A stretch of 64,000 nt of DNA from Brugia malayi (lineage: Eukaryota; Nematoda; Chromadorea; Rhabditida; Onchocercidae): positions 1,736,001-1,800,000 of the forward strand of contig NW_025062478.1 in NCBI RefSeq assembly GCF_000002995.4, written 5' to 3'. The notes below the pieces were generated by a model. It searched no databases. It was not told the origin of the DNA and saw nothing but the letters and a program-made list of their open reading frames with translations. The translations under genes were made by a program, and so were the position numbers. Within the stretch, counting starts at the first letter, position 1. Each line of letters opens with the position of its first letter. Below are positions 52,136-64,000 of this stretch, piece after piece.

Positions 52136-54302
52136 CAGCATAGTGGTCAAAAAATTATGGCAAATCTTGTACAAAGTGCAAAAGTCGTTTAAAAAAATTC
52201 TTTAATTCCTCTTATTCATTAAAATTAGGATAAAAACAGAAATTTTTTCAACTTGAAAATTAAAAATAATTACAAGACAAAATTTTTTGAATTAATTAAT
52301 TTAGCAATGACAATTCTGTTGTCATTCATTTTCAATTTATTTCAAATAATTATAATTTTTTGGATCGATAGCATGTGATAATGATAAAAATTGAAAAGAT
52401 ATACATAAATATTAAATTAAAATTATATATGTAAATAGTAAATTTAAAAAAGTTGAACATAAATAGTAAACAATTTTAGGGAAAAGATATATACAAGTAG
52501 CAAATTTAAAACATTCATTGGAAAAAATATGCATAAATAGTAAATTTAAATTTTGCTAGAAGAAAAAAGAATTTGAATTTGCTTGCAATAATTTTTTTTA
52601 ACAACAAAAAAAAAAATTAAATTTCAGTGATATAATTTAAATTAGTAATAAATTTTATTGTAATTTATATTTCTACCATTGATATTATTTTGTTAGAGCA
52701 ACAAAAAATGATAAAAAAGGAAATTGTAAAGGAGAAGTGTAAAAAATGAAAATGGCAGGTTCAGAGGTCACTCTTCTAATTTAAGTATTATTCGTTCATC
52801 ATCTTTTTTTCTTGCTACTCTAAAGAGAATGATTACTTCAATTTCACTTCTCACCTCTCCCTCTGTTTATCCCTGCATCCCTCTCTCTTCTCTTTTATCT
52901 TTAATTGACCAATTCTATTTTATATAAAAAACTTTTTGTTGTTGTCATTTAAAAAAGGTAGCAAAAATTAGGCTAATATATTACAGTACGAAAAAAAAAT
53001 TCATCAATAGTTCTAATAAATAAATATTTATTCTTTTTTTTTTAGACGATATTTTTAAAATTTAATTTTTTTTTTAATTAATTAATTTTTTTTTAATTTT
53101 TCTTTTCGTTCTATGTTATGCTTTTAATTGCAGAAATTAAATGTTTAATTTATTTTTTCTTACAGACAACAAATTTTGCATACTTTTAAAATATTAAAAT
53201 AACCACAAAAAAAATTCGAAAGAAAAAGTTATGTCAATAAAATATTCAAATTTCAAGTGAGATAACATTAAAAGTTTACTTGCGGATATGCAAATTCGAA
53301 GAGTAAAAATAATTAACGTAGTTCGGTGAGGAAAAAAAAAAAAACATTTATATCTAAAACAATTTTTAAATTTTCATTCAAAAAATATTTTCTAAAATAA
53401 TATTTTTCAACAATATTTATTTATTTAATTCATTTCTTTTTTTAACGTTTAACTTTTTTTTTTTTTTTTTTCTGAAATAATGTTAAATAATAAGTGATAA
53501 TACCTGATATTTTCATATTTTTTAAAATTTCACTCGTTTTATTGCTCTTTTTTTCTTCATTTAAAAATTTTTTCTTTTTTTTTTTTTTGTTTTGTCATTA
53601 ATTCAAAATTCGAATGATTTTATAAAATGTAAAAAATTAATTCTTGAATTGTAAATCGATTCTATTTAGCAATAATCATTAAACATTGAGTGAAAAAAAT
53701 TTGACAAAAATAATTGATCATTTACAATTAACAAAAATAATTTTGAAAATAAAATTTTTTCTCTTTTTTTTTTTTTTGAATTTGTTTATTCGAAATATTT
53801 TTATTGCCATTATTAATTGATTAATAATTATCACAATTTTCTCTTTCTTTTATTGCCAAATCTCGTATGAACTGAAAGAAAAAAAGAAAAAAACAAACTT
53901 TTCATATGAAAAATTTCACTTTTGTTTTTTATTGAACTTTTATTTATTCTATTTTGTTAATTTAATACAATTTAAAATTCCAAAGTATTAAAATTTTGAA
54001 TTAAAAAGAATTTAGAAAATGGAAAAATTTTTAAAGATCCTATTTTTACTTTTTGTTTATATCACAATCGTTATTAATTTGAAATAATATGAAATGAAAA
54101 AGAAGATAGAAAGAAGTTGATTAGAAAATATTGCTGCATTATTAATTAAAGGAAAAAAGATTTTGTTTATTTTTATAAACAAACATTAAATACTAATAAA
54201 ATTAATAATACATTTTTTTTTTTTTGCAATTTTTAGCTTATTTTTTAAAATTTTTTTTTGATTATTGCAAACTTTTGCTTTGTTTGAATTATTTAAAAAA
54301 TT

Positions 54303-57300
54303 TCAAACCTTTTTAGCTATTGCAAAACTTTGTTTTGTTTGATTAATTAAGCCAATATCAGCTGCATAAATTAGCAATGCTTCTAATAAAATGATAAAAT
54401 AATAAAGGCTATTCATAACATGATAACGATAACTACGTACAGCTAAACATGCTGTTATCAGTGAAAGTTGTCCACGTTCTGTCATCTAAATTTATTAATT
54501 TAATTAATTAATTGAAACAATTGAAATGATTCATTTGTTTATGAATGAATATTAATTAATGTATTTAATAAAATGAATTTACGATTCTTTTTTTAATAAA
54601 TTAATTCAGTAATATTAGTTAAATATTTCATTTCAACCACATTTAACAATTTGATTTGAACAATTATTGATTATCAATGATTCAATAAATTATCGTTTAA
54701 ATTTAATAATTTCTTTCGTAATAAATATTTTAATTAATTAGTTACTAACAAATTATGCTAATTAATTATATTACTTACCCATATATTACTTACCTGTTTG
54801 CAAAGTATCGAAAGTAGTACATATGTTCCAGTTCTTCTAGTACCACTAACACCATGTACTAATATTGGATATTTTTTATCTGATACATTACTTTGTTCAA
54901 TTGCCCATGCTGCTCGAAGAAGACCGAGTAGTTCAGTTATTACAGGTCGTTTCGATACCTTTGAAAATTCATATTTTTAATTATTTAATTTTTATTTATT
55001 TAAAAAAATTATTTAATTTAAATCATTTAATTCATATTTTAAATTATGTATCAAAATGAAATTTTATTTTCACTGTATAAATTCTAATTAAAATGTAGCA
55101 GAACTAAACTACCGAAAAAGAAATTAAGTTTGAAATTTGAAATGAAAAAAAAAGGATAAAACTACATTAATGCAATTATGAAACAATTTTTTATTTCAGT
55201 TAAAAAATTTAATCTATTAAAATAAAATGCAAATAATTTGAAATTTTATAGTAATATCTAAAAAATTTCCAAATCAGATATTAATTATTCATTCATATTA
55301 TTACATTTTTAAATTCTTTTTTTTCAAAAAAAAATTTTTCTCCTTTATTTACCATATTTTGATCACTTATTTTTATCATTAAAAAAAGACATCATTATCA
55401 GTTGATAATACTTTTTTCTAATGAGAAAAAGACATACTTCTTGCCAGCCACTAAAAACAAGCACATATATTGTACGTTCACCGAGATCATATTTATTTGT
55501 TAATTTTAAAATAAATGTTGTAATTGAACCTTCTATTCGTGATGAAACTGTTTTAATCATAAAATATTTTTGCTAAAAACTAATTATATTTTAATTTTAT
55601 TTTAATTAGTTCATTTGTTTACAATTAATTTCAGTTGAAATATATCAAATTATGTATGAAATAGAAATTGTCTCCAAATCCTTTTTTTTTTCTCTCTAAA
55701 TGAGATAATATTTAATGATTTTTCAATATATAAGAAATAATTTTTTTTTTTAAATTGTCAATCAAAATTTTTAATTTATATATATTATTAAGTAAGATTT
55801 GCAGCTTCTACTACAAACTAATTTAAATCATTTTCTGAATTATTTGTTTTTATATATTCGTTGCAAAATCATTTTCAAAATAAATTTAAAATTACATTCA
55901 GTGTAATTTAATCCTATGAATATTGGCCTAAAAAATAGTATTCATTTTAATTTGTTTATCTTCGGAAATTATACAAATAGCAATGTAAATATCAAATTGT
56001 TATTGCTCTTATCAGTGTCTCCATAAATATTAGCATTGTTCTTATCATTTTATCATGTTAATACAACTAATAGACTCTTATTGGTGATGTTATTATCATT
56101 ATTGTTATTAAAAGAATTGTCTCTTAAATATTAATAAAAACAAAATGAATACATTGAATTTTTTGCCTTCTTCTTTTTCAAAATATTTGGCGCATTTGTC
56201 TTCGGAAATGAGCGGTATTAAGCAAATAATAATTGTAACATTAAATTGCCAAATCATACGTAACCATGAATTTATTGTTGTACGCTTTGGACTCTAATAA
56301 ACTTTTCTCTAATTTGATATGAAAAACAAATAAATAAATAAACAAGCAAACAATTCATTATTATATGAAATTAACAAAATAATTGCAATTATTATTTTTT
56401 TTTAATCGATTTAAAATTTTATTTGAATTGAATTAAATTGCTTATTTCATAGAGAAAGTAAACTAATGCTATTGCTAATTCTAAGAAATTGCACATTATT
56501 ATTCGAAATTTTTTTTAAAATTAATTTAATATTATTTATTTTCTTAATAAAAGAAGCGTATTGATAAAATACTTATGCAATTATTTCGGAATTTAATTTC
56601 TCAGCAATTTTTTTAACTTTTAATAGATTTTAATGTTACTATTTTACTATTTTAAAATGGAATTAAATTCTTCAAATTTTAATAGATTTATTTAATATAT
56701 TTCACATTTATCGCCATAAAATATTATAGAAAAATTATTAAAATAGTTTTTTTTTTGTAAGACTTTTAATAAATGATTTAATCAATAAATGTAAAATAAT
56801 TTTTTTTTTTTTTTTACTGTTAGTTTTTTCTTTGTTTTCAAGAAAATAAACAAGGAAAGATAAATTTATAATACCTGAGCTAGTATATAGCTTCCAAAAT
56901 TTCCTTTAATTTTAGTTGCATGAATATAATCATCATCTTTAGCATCTTTTTTTGTCACTTTAAGAATTATTGCTCCTTCATTGTAAAGCACAATGTGTTG
57001 ATAACGATTTTTCTGCAAAAATTATATTTTGCTAATTAATAAAATTTTTTAGCAAATATCTATTTTGTTCGATTTATTTCAACCAAATTAATAAATAATA
57101 TTTTTCAAATTATTAAAAATTTTGTCAAACTTAGTTATATTATTTGAAATGCATATGATTGATTAATTTCGATTAATTTAAAATTAATTTAAAAAATTAG
57201 ATGAAAGCAATTTTTTTCTTGTGTTAGAAAATAATATTATTGTTCTTCAAATGTTATAATGCAAATGTTTAATTCTTGACTATTTTAATTTCAGAATAAT

Positions 57301-58549
57301 AATTTAAGCAATTACTTATAAAATTTTTATGAAAGAAATGAAAAACTAAAATAGTTTTTAATTAAAATTAAATATTTAAAAAAGTATATTTGTAGCGGAA
57401 ATTCCAAAGGAAAATTTTTAAATAAGAAAAAGAAAAAACGAAGTAAAAAATTTTTGAACTTTTACTTTTTGATTTTGCATAAAACTTGATATATGCCGTT
57501 CTTTTCGTCGCATTCCATCATGTTCTGTTATCATTTTTAATTTCCCTGCGAACAAATATTACTTATTTAATTCGACGCCTCTTGTTATCAAGTATTTAAT
57601 TTATTAAATACTATTATCGAGTATTTAAATTAACAAAATTTATTATCAATTATTTAATTAATAAACGAACTTAATAAGTCATTTATAGCATTTACAAATA
57701 GCTCTAAAATTAAAGCTTAAAATGGAAGGTGAAAAATTTAATTGCAGCGGCCGTGTAGTTCTTTGAATAAAATTTTAAATATCGCATCTTTTGCTATTTG
57801 AATTGATTTTTGCAAATTAAATTTAGATAAAACTTTTTATAATACCTGAAGTTCGTAAATTTTCAGTGAATTTTATAATACTTTCACCTTTAACAAAATT
57901 TTGTTCCGAAAGCTTTTGCAACCTTTGATTCTTTTCAAATTGATTTGCTAAAAAATTAGCTAATAAAAGTCCTTTAGCAAAATTATTTGTTTATTTATTT
58001 TATATCACATGAAATAATTATATAACAATGATTATGACAACAGTATTGCAAAACTTTCTTATAATATTATTTGATTTTAATAGAAATTTAATTAAGTATC
58101 AAACATTAATGAATATCAGAAATTATTATAATTTACATTTATAATGAGAAGCATTAATTAATTGTTTTATCAATTAATAAGCAACAATATATTGCTTGAA
58201 ATAAACGATACGAAATCACTTGTGAAAATTGAATGTATAAATTAATAAAATATGTAAATCACAAATAAATTATAAAAAATTCATTAGTAAAATTATTATA
58301 TAATTAATTATAATGAAATGATAAACAATCAAAGATCAAATTTTATCTAAGCAGCGTAATACAATTACTAAAGTAAATTTTTGAATTTTAAATATTAAAA
58401 AGAAAAATTTGAACAAAAAATTTTAACTTACACAAAAATAAATTTAGATTTTATTTTTTCTTTTTAAAACAATAAATGAAAATGTTTAACATATTATTAC
58501 CCATTTCATGCATACATTGAAATGTTTGATATACAAAACCGTTTGCTTC
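54303..58549 (-). CDS. protein tyrosine phosphatase-like protein, catalytically dead (5' partial)
   Basis: Classical PTP-fold domain; exons found, 5' to 3': 58549-58501, 57947-57846, 57545-57466, 57012-56875, 56293-56153, 55572-55438, 54958-54794, 54485-54303; 330 residues, all in phase, stop TGA at 54303. The first coding exon(s) were not found. Family landmarks: FVYQTFQCMHEMANQFEKN (N-terminal helix), the pTyr-loop KNRY (78-81), DDDYIHATKIKG, the FWxMIWQ-equivalent WLRMIWQFNVTIIICL, and KCAKYF. The WPD loop reads WQE (213-215), so the general-acid Asp is Glu. The P-loop reads HGVSGTRRTG (250-259): the nucleophilic Cys is Gly251, while Arg257 is kept. It should therefore bind, but not hydrolyse, phosphotyrosine. 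Nematodes have many PTP-like pseudophosphatases, including EGG-4/EGG-5 of the egg-to-embryo transition. The exon 7 acceptor is AAG. Confidence 0.85.
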
Positions 58550-60010
58550 CTAACAATACCTATAAATAAAGGAACTTCAAATTTTATCAATCTTAAATAT
58601 TTTAATTGATATTTAAGTGAATAAATTAGAATTTAAATTTAAATTAAAAAATCATTTCTCATTTCTTAATCAAATTTTTTTCTTTTTTACCCTAAAAATA
58701 GCAATAATTGGTATGGTACATACGTATTATTTATTTAAAAATTTTTTCATACCTAATTTTTTCTTTTTTAACTAAATTTTGTCCTTTCTTACTTTTATCC
58801 ACTTAATGCTATTTTAGACATCAATAATTTGTACAGTTTATATTTTTTAATTAATTGATTGCTTAATTATTTCTTATTATATTATCAATTTGTTTATTAT
58901 TTATCAGCTTTTTACTTTCCCTTTTGCTTGTCATATGTTTATATTTGTTTATGAAATTATTATAAAACAAGTTTTTCCTTTTTTTGTTTTCATATAAAAG
59001 CAAAAATGATAAAGTAATTCGAAATAACATTATGCTATGAGATGAGTATTCCGGATTTCCTTTTCTTTTCTAATTCCGGTTCTTTCTTTTTTTTTTTTTA
59101 AGGCAACAAAGTATATTTGCATCTATTTGTGTTTATTTAAGGGCATCTTTTATAAGTTAATTTAAAATTTTGCAATAACATTGTTAATTTTAGTATGCAA
59201 TCATAAATAGTGAAACAAATTGTTAAATTATAAACATACTTAATACTATATTGAAAATGACAAAGGAATTAATTGATGTTAATAAATAGATAATTAATCA
59301 ATTTAACCACAAAAAATTGTGAAAAAATTCACAAATATATATTTTAAGAAAGTTATTACTTAATCTATTTGTCTAATATATAAGTTTTAACTAATTTATT
59401 TGCATTTAATTCACTTAAATGTTTATTTTTTTTTTCATTCTTTTCAAATGGAAACATCAATTATTATCTTTCATATTCATTAGCTAACTTTCTTTGCTTA
59501 CATAATTTAGTTTTATTCTGCTATAAGAGAGAAAAAAAAAAAGCTTCTCGAAATTATTACAATTTTTGGAAGAACTATGAATGAATGCAAACAATTAATT
59601 AAATGTAAATATCAAATTAATATTGCTAAAGCAAATAATACTTTTTAATAATTGCAAAATTATGTGCTAATAAATTTTTAAATTAATTATTGATATTTTA
59701 AAAAATAAATTACGACAAATTCACCAATTAATTGTTACTATTAAATTACTGTTGCTAAATTAAGAAGCAATATATTAAAGGTAAAAATTTGATTAAATTA
59801 AAATTTTCACATTTAAATTTCATTTTCAGCAGTATTTTCAGTGATTGATCATTTGAAAAAAGAAGTGACAAATTTTAAATTTTGAAATAATTTCTTTTCA
59901 ATTCATTTCATTTGTTCATTTGTGTTATTTGTAAAATTATTTCATCAAATGTAACTGGCAAAATTTTATTTTTGTCTTTCCAAAAATTTTTTTTTTCATT
60001 CATTTTGTTG

Positions 60011-60055
<45 letters not shown>

Positions 60056-61168
60056 TCTCTCTCATTTAATATCATTTTACACAGCAATTAAAAATCACTA
60101 ATGTTCCACAGTTTATTTAACTGACCTTCTTTTTCTTTCTCTTTTTTGCTCTACAAAATACATTTGACCCTGTCGTTGACCTAACAACGAATGATATTTT
60201 TATTTTGTCACTGTTACTTATTTCCCAAATGTTTGTTTTGTGTTTTAATGTGACCTAAAATATAATATAAAAAATTAAAAAGAAAATGTGAAGTGAATGA
60301 AATGAAACAAAAAAAAAAAAAAAAAAAAAAATGAAATAATTAAATGATGGATGATAGATCGGAAAAGAGAAAAAGGAAAGATTAAAAGTAGGTGAAAAAT
60401 GGTTGTAGTTGACAGTTGTCAAATGATAGTCATACATGACTTTTATTGATAAATAATGCCATTTTACTACCACTTTTTCAATTCTTACCTTTCTTTCCTT
60501 CTTTTTTATTTTTTTTGTAATTAAATCATCACTTTTTTTTTTTTCATTGGTTTTACTTTTTTTTTTTTTTTTGTTTCAAAAACGAAAAATGTTGGTATAT
60601 ATCTTTTCTATTTCTTCTCTTCTTTCATTCCTTCGTTTTTTCATTTTGATTTTGAAAAAAAAATTAATTTTAAGTGAAACATTAGAAAATTCAATTAATT
60701 TATATGTGCAATTAGATAATTGATTAATTTAAATTTTTAAAATATATCTTATTTATATTTCATCACTATAACTTCCATATTTTTAAATATAAATTTTTAA
60801 GAAAATTTGGAAACATTTCGTTATATATATTTTTACTTGAAAATAATTTGAAATTTGATGTAAGTGAAGAAACTGGAAACAAATTTGAAATTAATGTTTA
60901 ATATATAAAAGAGCCGATTTATTTCATTTAGGAGAATGAAACAAGAAATTTTATTACATTGCTTTTGAATTGATATTTTTAATTTTGGAAATTTTTTTGT
61001 GGAAATATTTTATTTTTAATTAATTCTGTTGTATCATTGATTTTATAATTATTATTTTATTGCGATAATTTTGAATAATACGCTAATAAAGTGCTGTTGA
61101 AAAAAATTTTAATTCTAATTTTATAATTATTTTGCAAAAAAAAAAAAAAAAAAATAAAGAAATTTGCT
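58550..61168. other. divergent intergenic region, phosphatase and dehydrogenase genes
   Basis: AT-rich. It presumably contains the missing 5' end of the phosphatase-like gene and the promoter of the dehydrogenase. No further exon could be supported. It holds a CT microsatellite at 60010-60062 and several poly-A/T runs. Confidence 0.45.
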
Positions 61169-61178
61169 TTATTTTCAG
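61169..61178 (+). promoter_or_regulatory. probable splice or trans-splice acceptor before the dehydrogenase
   Basis: TTATTTTCAG ends 50 bases before the ATG at 61229, leaving a short 5' UTR. Confidence 0.45.
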
Positions 61179-61228
61179 ATTTTTGAAATTTTAATACCAT
61201 TTTTGATGGATTAAAAATTTGAAGAAAA

Positions 61229-64000
61229 ATGTTACTACAAGTATTATTACTTATCGCAGCACTTATCTTTCTTTATTATGGCATACGAAATTACTTGGAA
61301 ACAATTCAACTAGCTAATCTTAATTCTAAGGCAGTTTTCATTAGTGGATGTGATTCTGGCTTTGGCTACTTATTGGCTATTAAATGTGCAAAAAATGGCC
61401 TACCAACATTTGCTGGATGTTTAACTGAAGAGGTGTGTTTGTCTTTTTTTAACTTTTACATGTATCTTTTTTTTTTAATTATTATTATTATTTTTAAATG
61501 AAAGTAAAATTTTGAAATAAATAATTAAGATAAATGATTTGATTGTGAATGTTATTAATGATAAATAATTATTTTATGTTTTTGTATATTACTTAATTAA
61601 CTGATGAAATTTGAACGGAAAATAAAGTTTTGAAATGGTAAGATTATAACTGATTTATTATAGTATTATAGAATGCTTATTTAGTAATAATAGATATTGA
61701 TAATAGATCTTGAAAAGAAAATGATAAAATTAAAGGAAGAAATTTGCATGCTAGCCATTTCTTGAATTCATTTTCTCGAATTCAAACATTGGAAAATGAA
61801 TTTAAAACATAATTTAAAATATTTGAGCAATATTCGACTATTTTACTCATTTAGGGAATGCAAACAATCAGAGAAGAAGCTAAAAAAACTATCGGAATGT
61901 TAATTCCGGTACAAATTGATGTCACCAAAGAAGATTCGGTTCAAAATGCTGTCCGTTTTGTGCAAGAGAATTTGGATTCTAAATTAAGTGCGCAAATTAG
62001 ACATTAAAATACTATAGCTTTCCATTAATAAATTATGAAAATTAAATTTATAAACAAAAAGTATAATAAATTTTTTAAAAAATATGGTTCAAAATATAAA
62101 AAAAAAAATGCAATGAAACTTATTTTTATTTTTCCAAAAAAATTAATCGAAAAAAATTGTTGAAAAATGATAAAATAAAAGAAAATAGTGTAGTAAATCC
62201 TTACGTTGTTTAATGCGCAAATCAGACGATTTAATGATTGATATTAACTAATAATTTTTACTGTATTTTTTTTCTTTTGTATGATAAAATAATTGGTTAT
62301 ATTTTATCAGATAACAATGATCTAAAGTTATTTTATAAATTAATCGAAGTAATGAAATTAAAAGTTTATCAATTGAAAATAATTAAGTCAGGTAATAATA
62401 ATAATTAGGAGTGCTCCAAACATAATTAATTAAAATTATGCCATTTATGAACTAAAAATATTTGTCGAGATTTAATTAATTAAAAATATAAAAAATATCA
62501 GGTATAATCGATTAAAAAAATTTCAAACATAATCAATTAAAAATGCGTCAGTCATAATTAATTAAAAATATTTGCGTCACATTTAAACTGTGATGAATCA
62601 ATTTCTTTCCGGATGCCATTACAAATTACAGTTTGAATTCTGAACCAACATTTAATATTTAAACTTTAATTGGTGATTTATTTATTTGTGAAGTGACATA
62701 CATACATACATACATGCATACATATAATGGAATACTTTATTTTACAAATTTTGTTATTTTTTATTTAAGTGACGTACATATATATAGAAATTTAATTATA
62801 TTATTATTATTATTATTAGTCATTTGCAGTGACAATGTGATATTTAATTACTGTGATAATATAATATTTATTTAATATGATTAATTTTTTAGATGCCGCA
62901 CTTATGAATTTCACTGAAATATATTATTTTATTGATAAATTAATTAATTTGATAATGTGATATTTTTAATGTTATAACAAAATTTTCAAGTAGAATTTCA
63001 AGTCTAACAACATTTTTAAAGCAGTTAACTTGCTAATGCAACATTTAATTATTGAAATTATTTCCCTCTGGAATTTTTTTTTTTTTTAATTATCTTTCGT
63101 ATGTATTTATAATTACTTATTTATTTATCTATTTGTTTATTTATTTTTTTATTTCAGAATTATGGGCATTAGTAAATAATGCTGGATCATTTGGAATTTA
63201 TGGATATGATGACTGGTGTAAGATTGAGGAATATGAAAAAGATTTGAGTGTGAATACACTTGGCGTTATTCGAGTTACACATGTTTGTACTATTTTATAC
63301 TTTCAAATTAATCTTATGAGTATTATAAAAAAAAATTTCCGAATAAATTAGAGTAAAATATGTGACTCTTTTTCCTTGCCTTTTAATTAATTTTAAAATT
63401 CCAATTTTTTAATAATAGAAAAGAAGAAGAATAGTCGTTTTTTAAACTATTTATTATTTTTATGAATTAATGTTTAATTATCTCAAAAAGCGGAAAGTAT
63501 TTTAGGCATTTTTGTCTTTGCTAAAGCAATCTCGTGGTCGAGTAATAACAATAACCAGTATTTGTGGTCGTTTAGCATTACCTGGAATTGGCCCATATAC
63601 TGTCTCAAAATTTGCCACCGAGGCTTATATCAATGTTTTGCGGTAATTTTACAAAGCATTATAATGATTAAATTTTGCAAAAATTTGTTACAACTAGTCA
63701 TTAAATTACTAGGAATATGTCTTTTGTTCAAATGACTCATTCAAATTACTTTGATAGTTGTTTTTAAAACAAAAAAGAAAAAATAAAGAAATTAAAATTA
63801 TTCAGAAAACTGATAAATTATTAAAATTAGATTAATTTACAGAAAAAAAAAAAAACTTTTAAAAAAAGAAAAGGAAAAAGGAGAAATACGATGAATATTT
63901 GAAGAATGGAAAAGTGATATTTTAGTCAAGAAATGCGAGAATTTGGTGTTCAATGTATAATTTTGGAGCCTGGGCGCTTTCGGACCGGTCTTATGGATAA
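61229..64000 (+). CDS. short-chain dehydrogenase, retinol/17-beta-hydroxysteroid type (3' end outside window)
   Basis: Membrane-anchored NAD(P)-dependent oxidoreductase of the SDR9C type (RDH/HSD17B6-like; C. elegans dhs genes), likely acting on a retinoid, steroid or similar lipid alcohol. Exons: 61229-61432, 61855-61987, 63158-63282, 63506-63642, 63926 to beyond 64000. The N-terminal hydrophobic helix (residues 2-17) is a membrane anchor. Cofactor motif SGCDSGFG (39-46), LTEEGM and IDVTKEDSV follow, then WALVNNAG (115-122), the catalytic Ser of [12 protein letters not shown] (S172), Tyr185 and Lys189 of YTVSK, and [19 protein letters not shown]. All catalytic residues are present. About 225 residues are visible; the family is usually 310-330 long, so roughly one third is missing off the right edge. 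Substrate is not predictable from this. Confidence 0.93.

Larger units (their letters stand above)
44933..54302. other. AT-rich intergenic region
   Basis: About 9.4 kb with no convincing gene. It holds GA tracts (46365-46436), an ACGTACGT-rich duplicated block (46990-47120), AAT/ATT microsatellites, a 79-bp tandem duplication (49604-49761), a degenerate repeat cluster (51930-52135) and one orphan exon-like segment (49282-49364). The remaining open frames are short and low-complexity. Confidence 0.5.

Overview
The window is nuclear DNA of a nematode. The evidence is: very AT-rich sequence with long T and A runs; genes split into many short exons with GT...AG introns; short TTTCAG-like acceptors directly before start codons, as expected for spliced-leader trans-splicing; and a gene with two DM domains arranged as in C. 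elegans MAB-3. The species cannot be named from the sequence. I saw no tRNA, rRNA, CRISPR array or intact transposon.

Layout. 1-16433 is a gene-poor AT-rich stretch with several degenerate or tandem repeats. 16445-18408 (+) is a MAB-3-like two-DM-domain transcription factor, 5 exons. 18409-22948 is intergenic with repeats. 22949-27887 (+) is an importin alpha, 11 exons. It is tail-to-tail with an MSH5-type meiotic MutS homologue at 29369-37342 (-), 21 exons. About 2 kb containing a roughly 450-base ATT microsatellite separates MSH5 from a divergent small gene at 39389-40757 (+), an MCFD2-like EF-hand protein of 4 exons. That gene converges on a secreted endonuclease/exonuclease/phosphatase-fold enzyme at 41181-44919 (-), 7 exons. 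44920-54302 is AT-rich and repeat-bearing with one orphan candidate exon. 54303-58549 (-) is a protein tyrosine phosphatase-like gene, 8 exons found and 5' end not found, that has lost the catalytic cysteine. 61229-64000 (+) is a retinol/hydroxysteroid dehydrogenase-like short-chain dehydrogenase that runs off the window.

All gene models were spliced by hand. Exon phases close in every complete model: 326, 535, 936, 145 and 325 aa, plus 330 aa for the partial phosphatase. The genes do not form one pathway. They are ordinary housekeeping, meiotic, sexual-development and secretory genes on both strands. The points most worth a second look are the pseudophosphatase with both catalytic residues changed, the importin alpha whose second Armadillo repeat lacks the Trp/Asn pair, a possible cassette exon in that importin, a 20-base element repeated exactly downstream of the DM gene, and the microsatellite-coded linker between the two DM domains.
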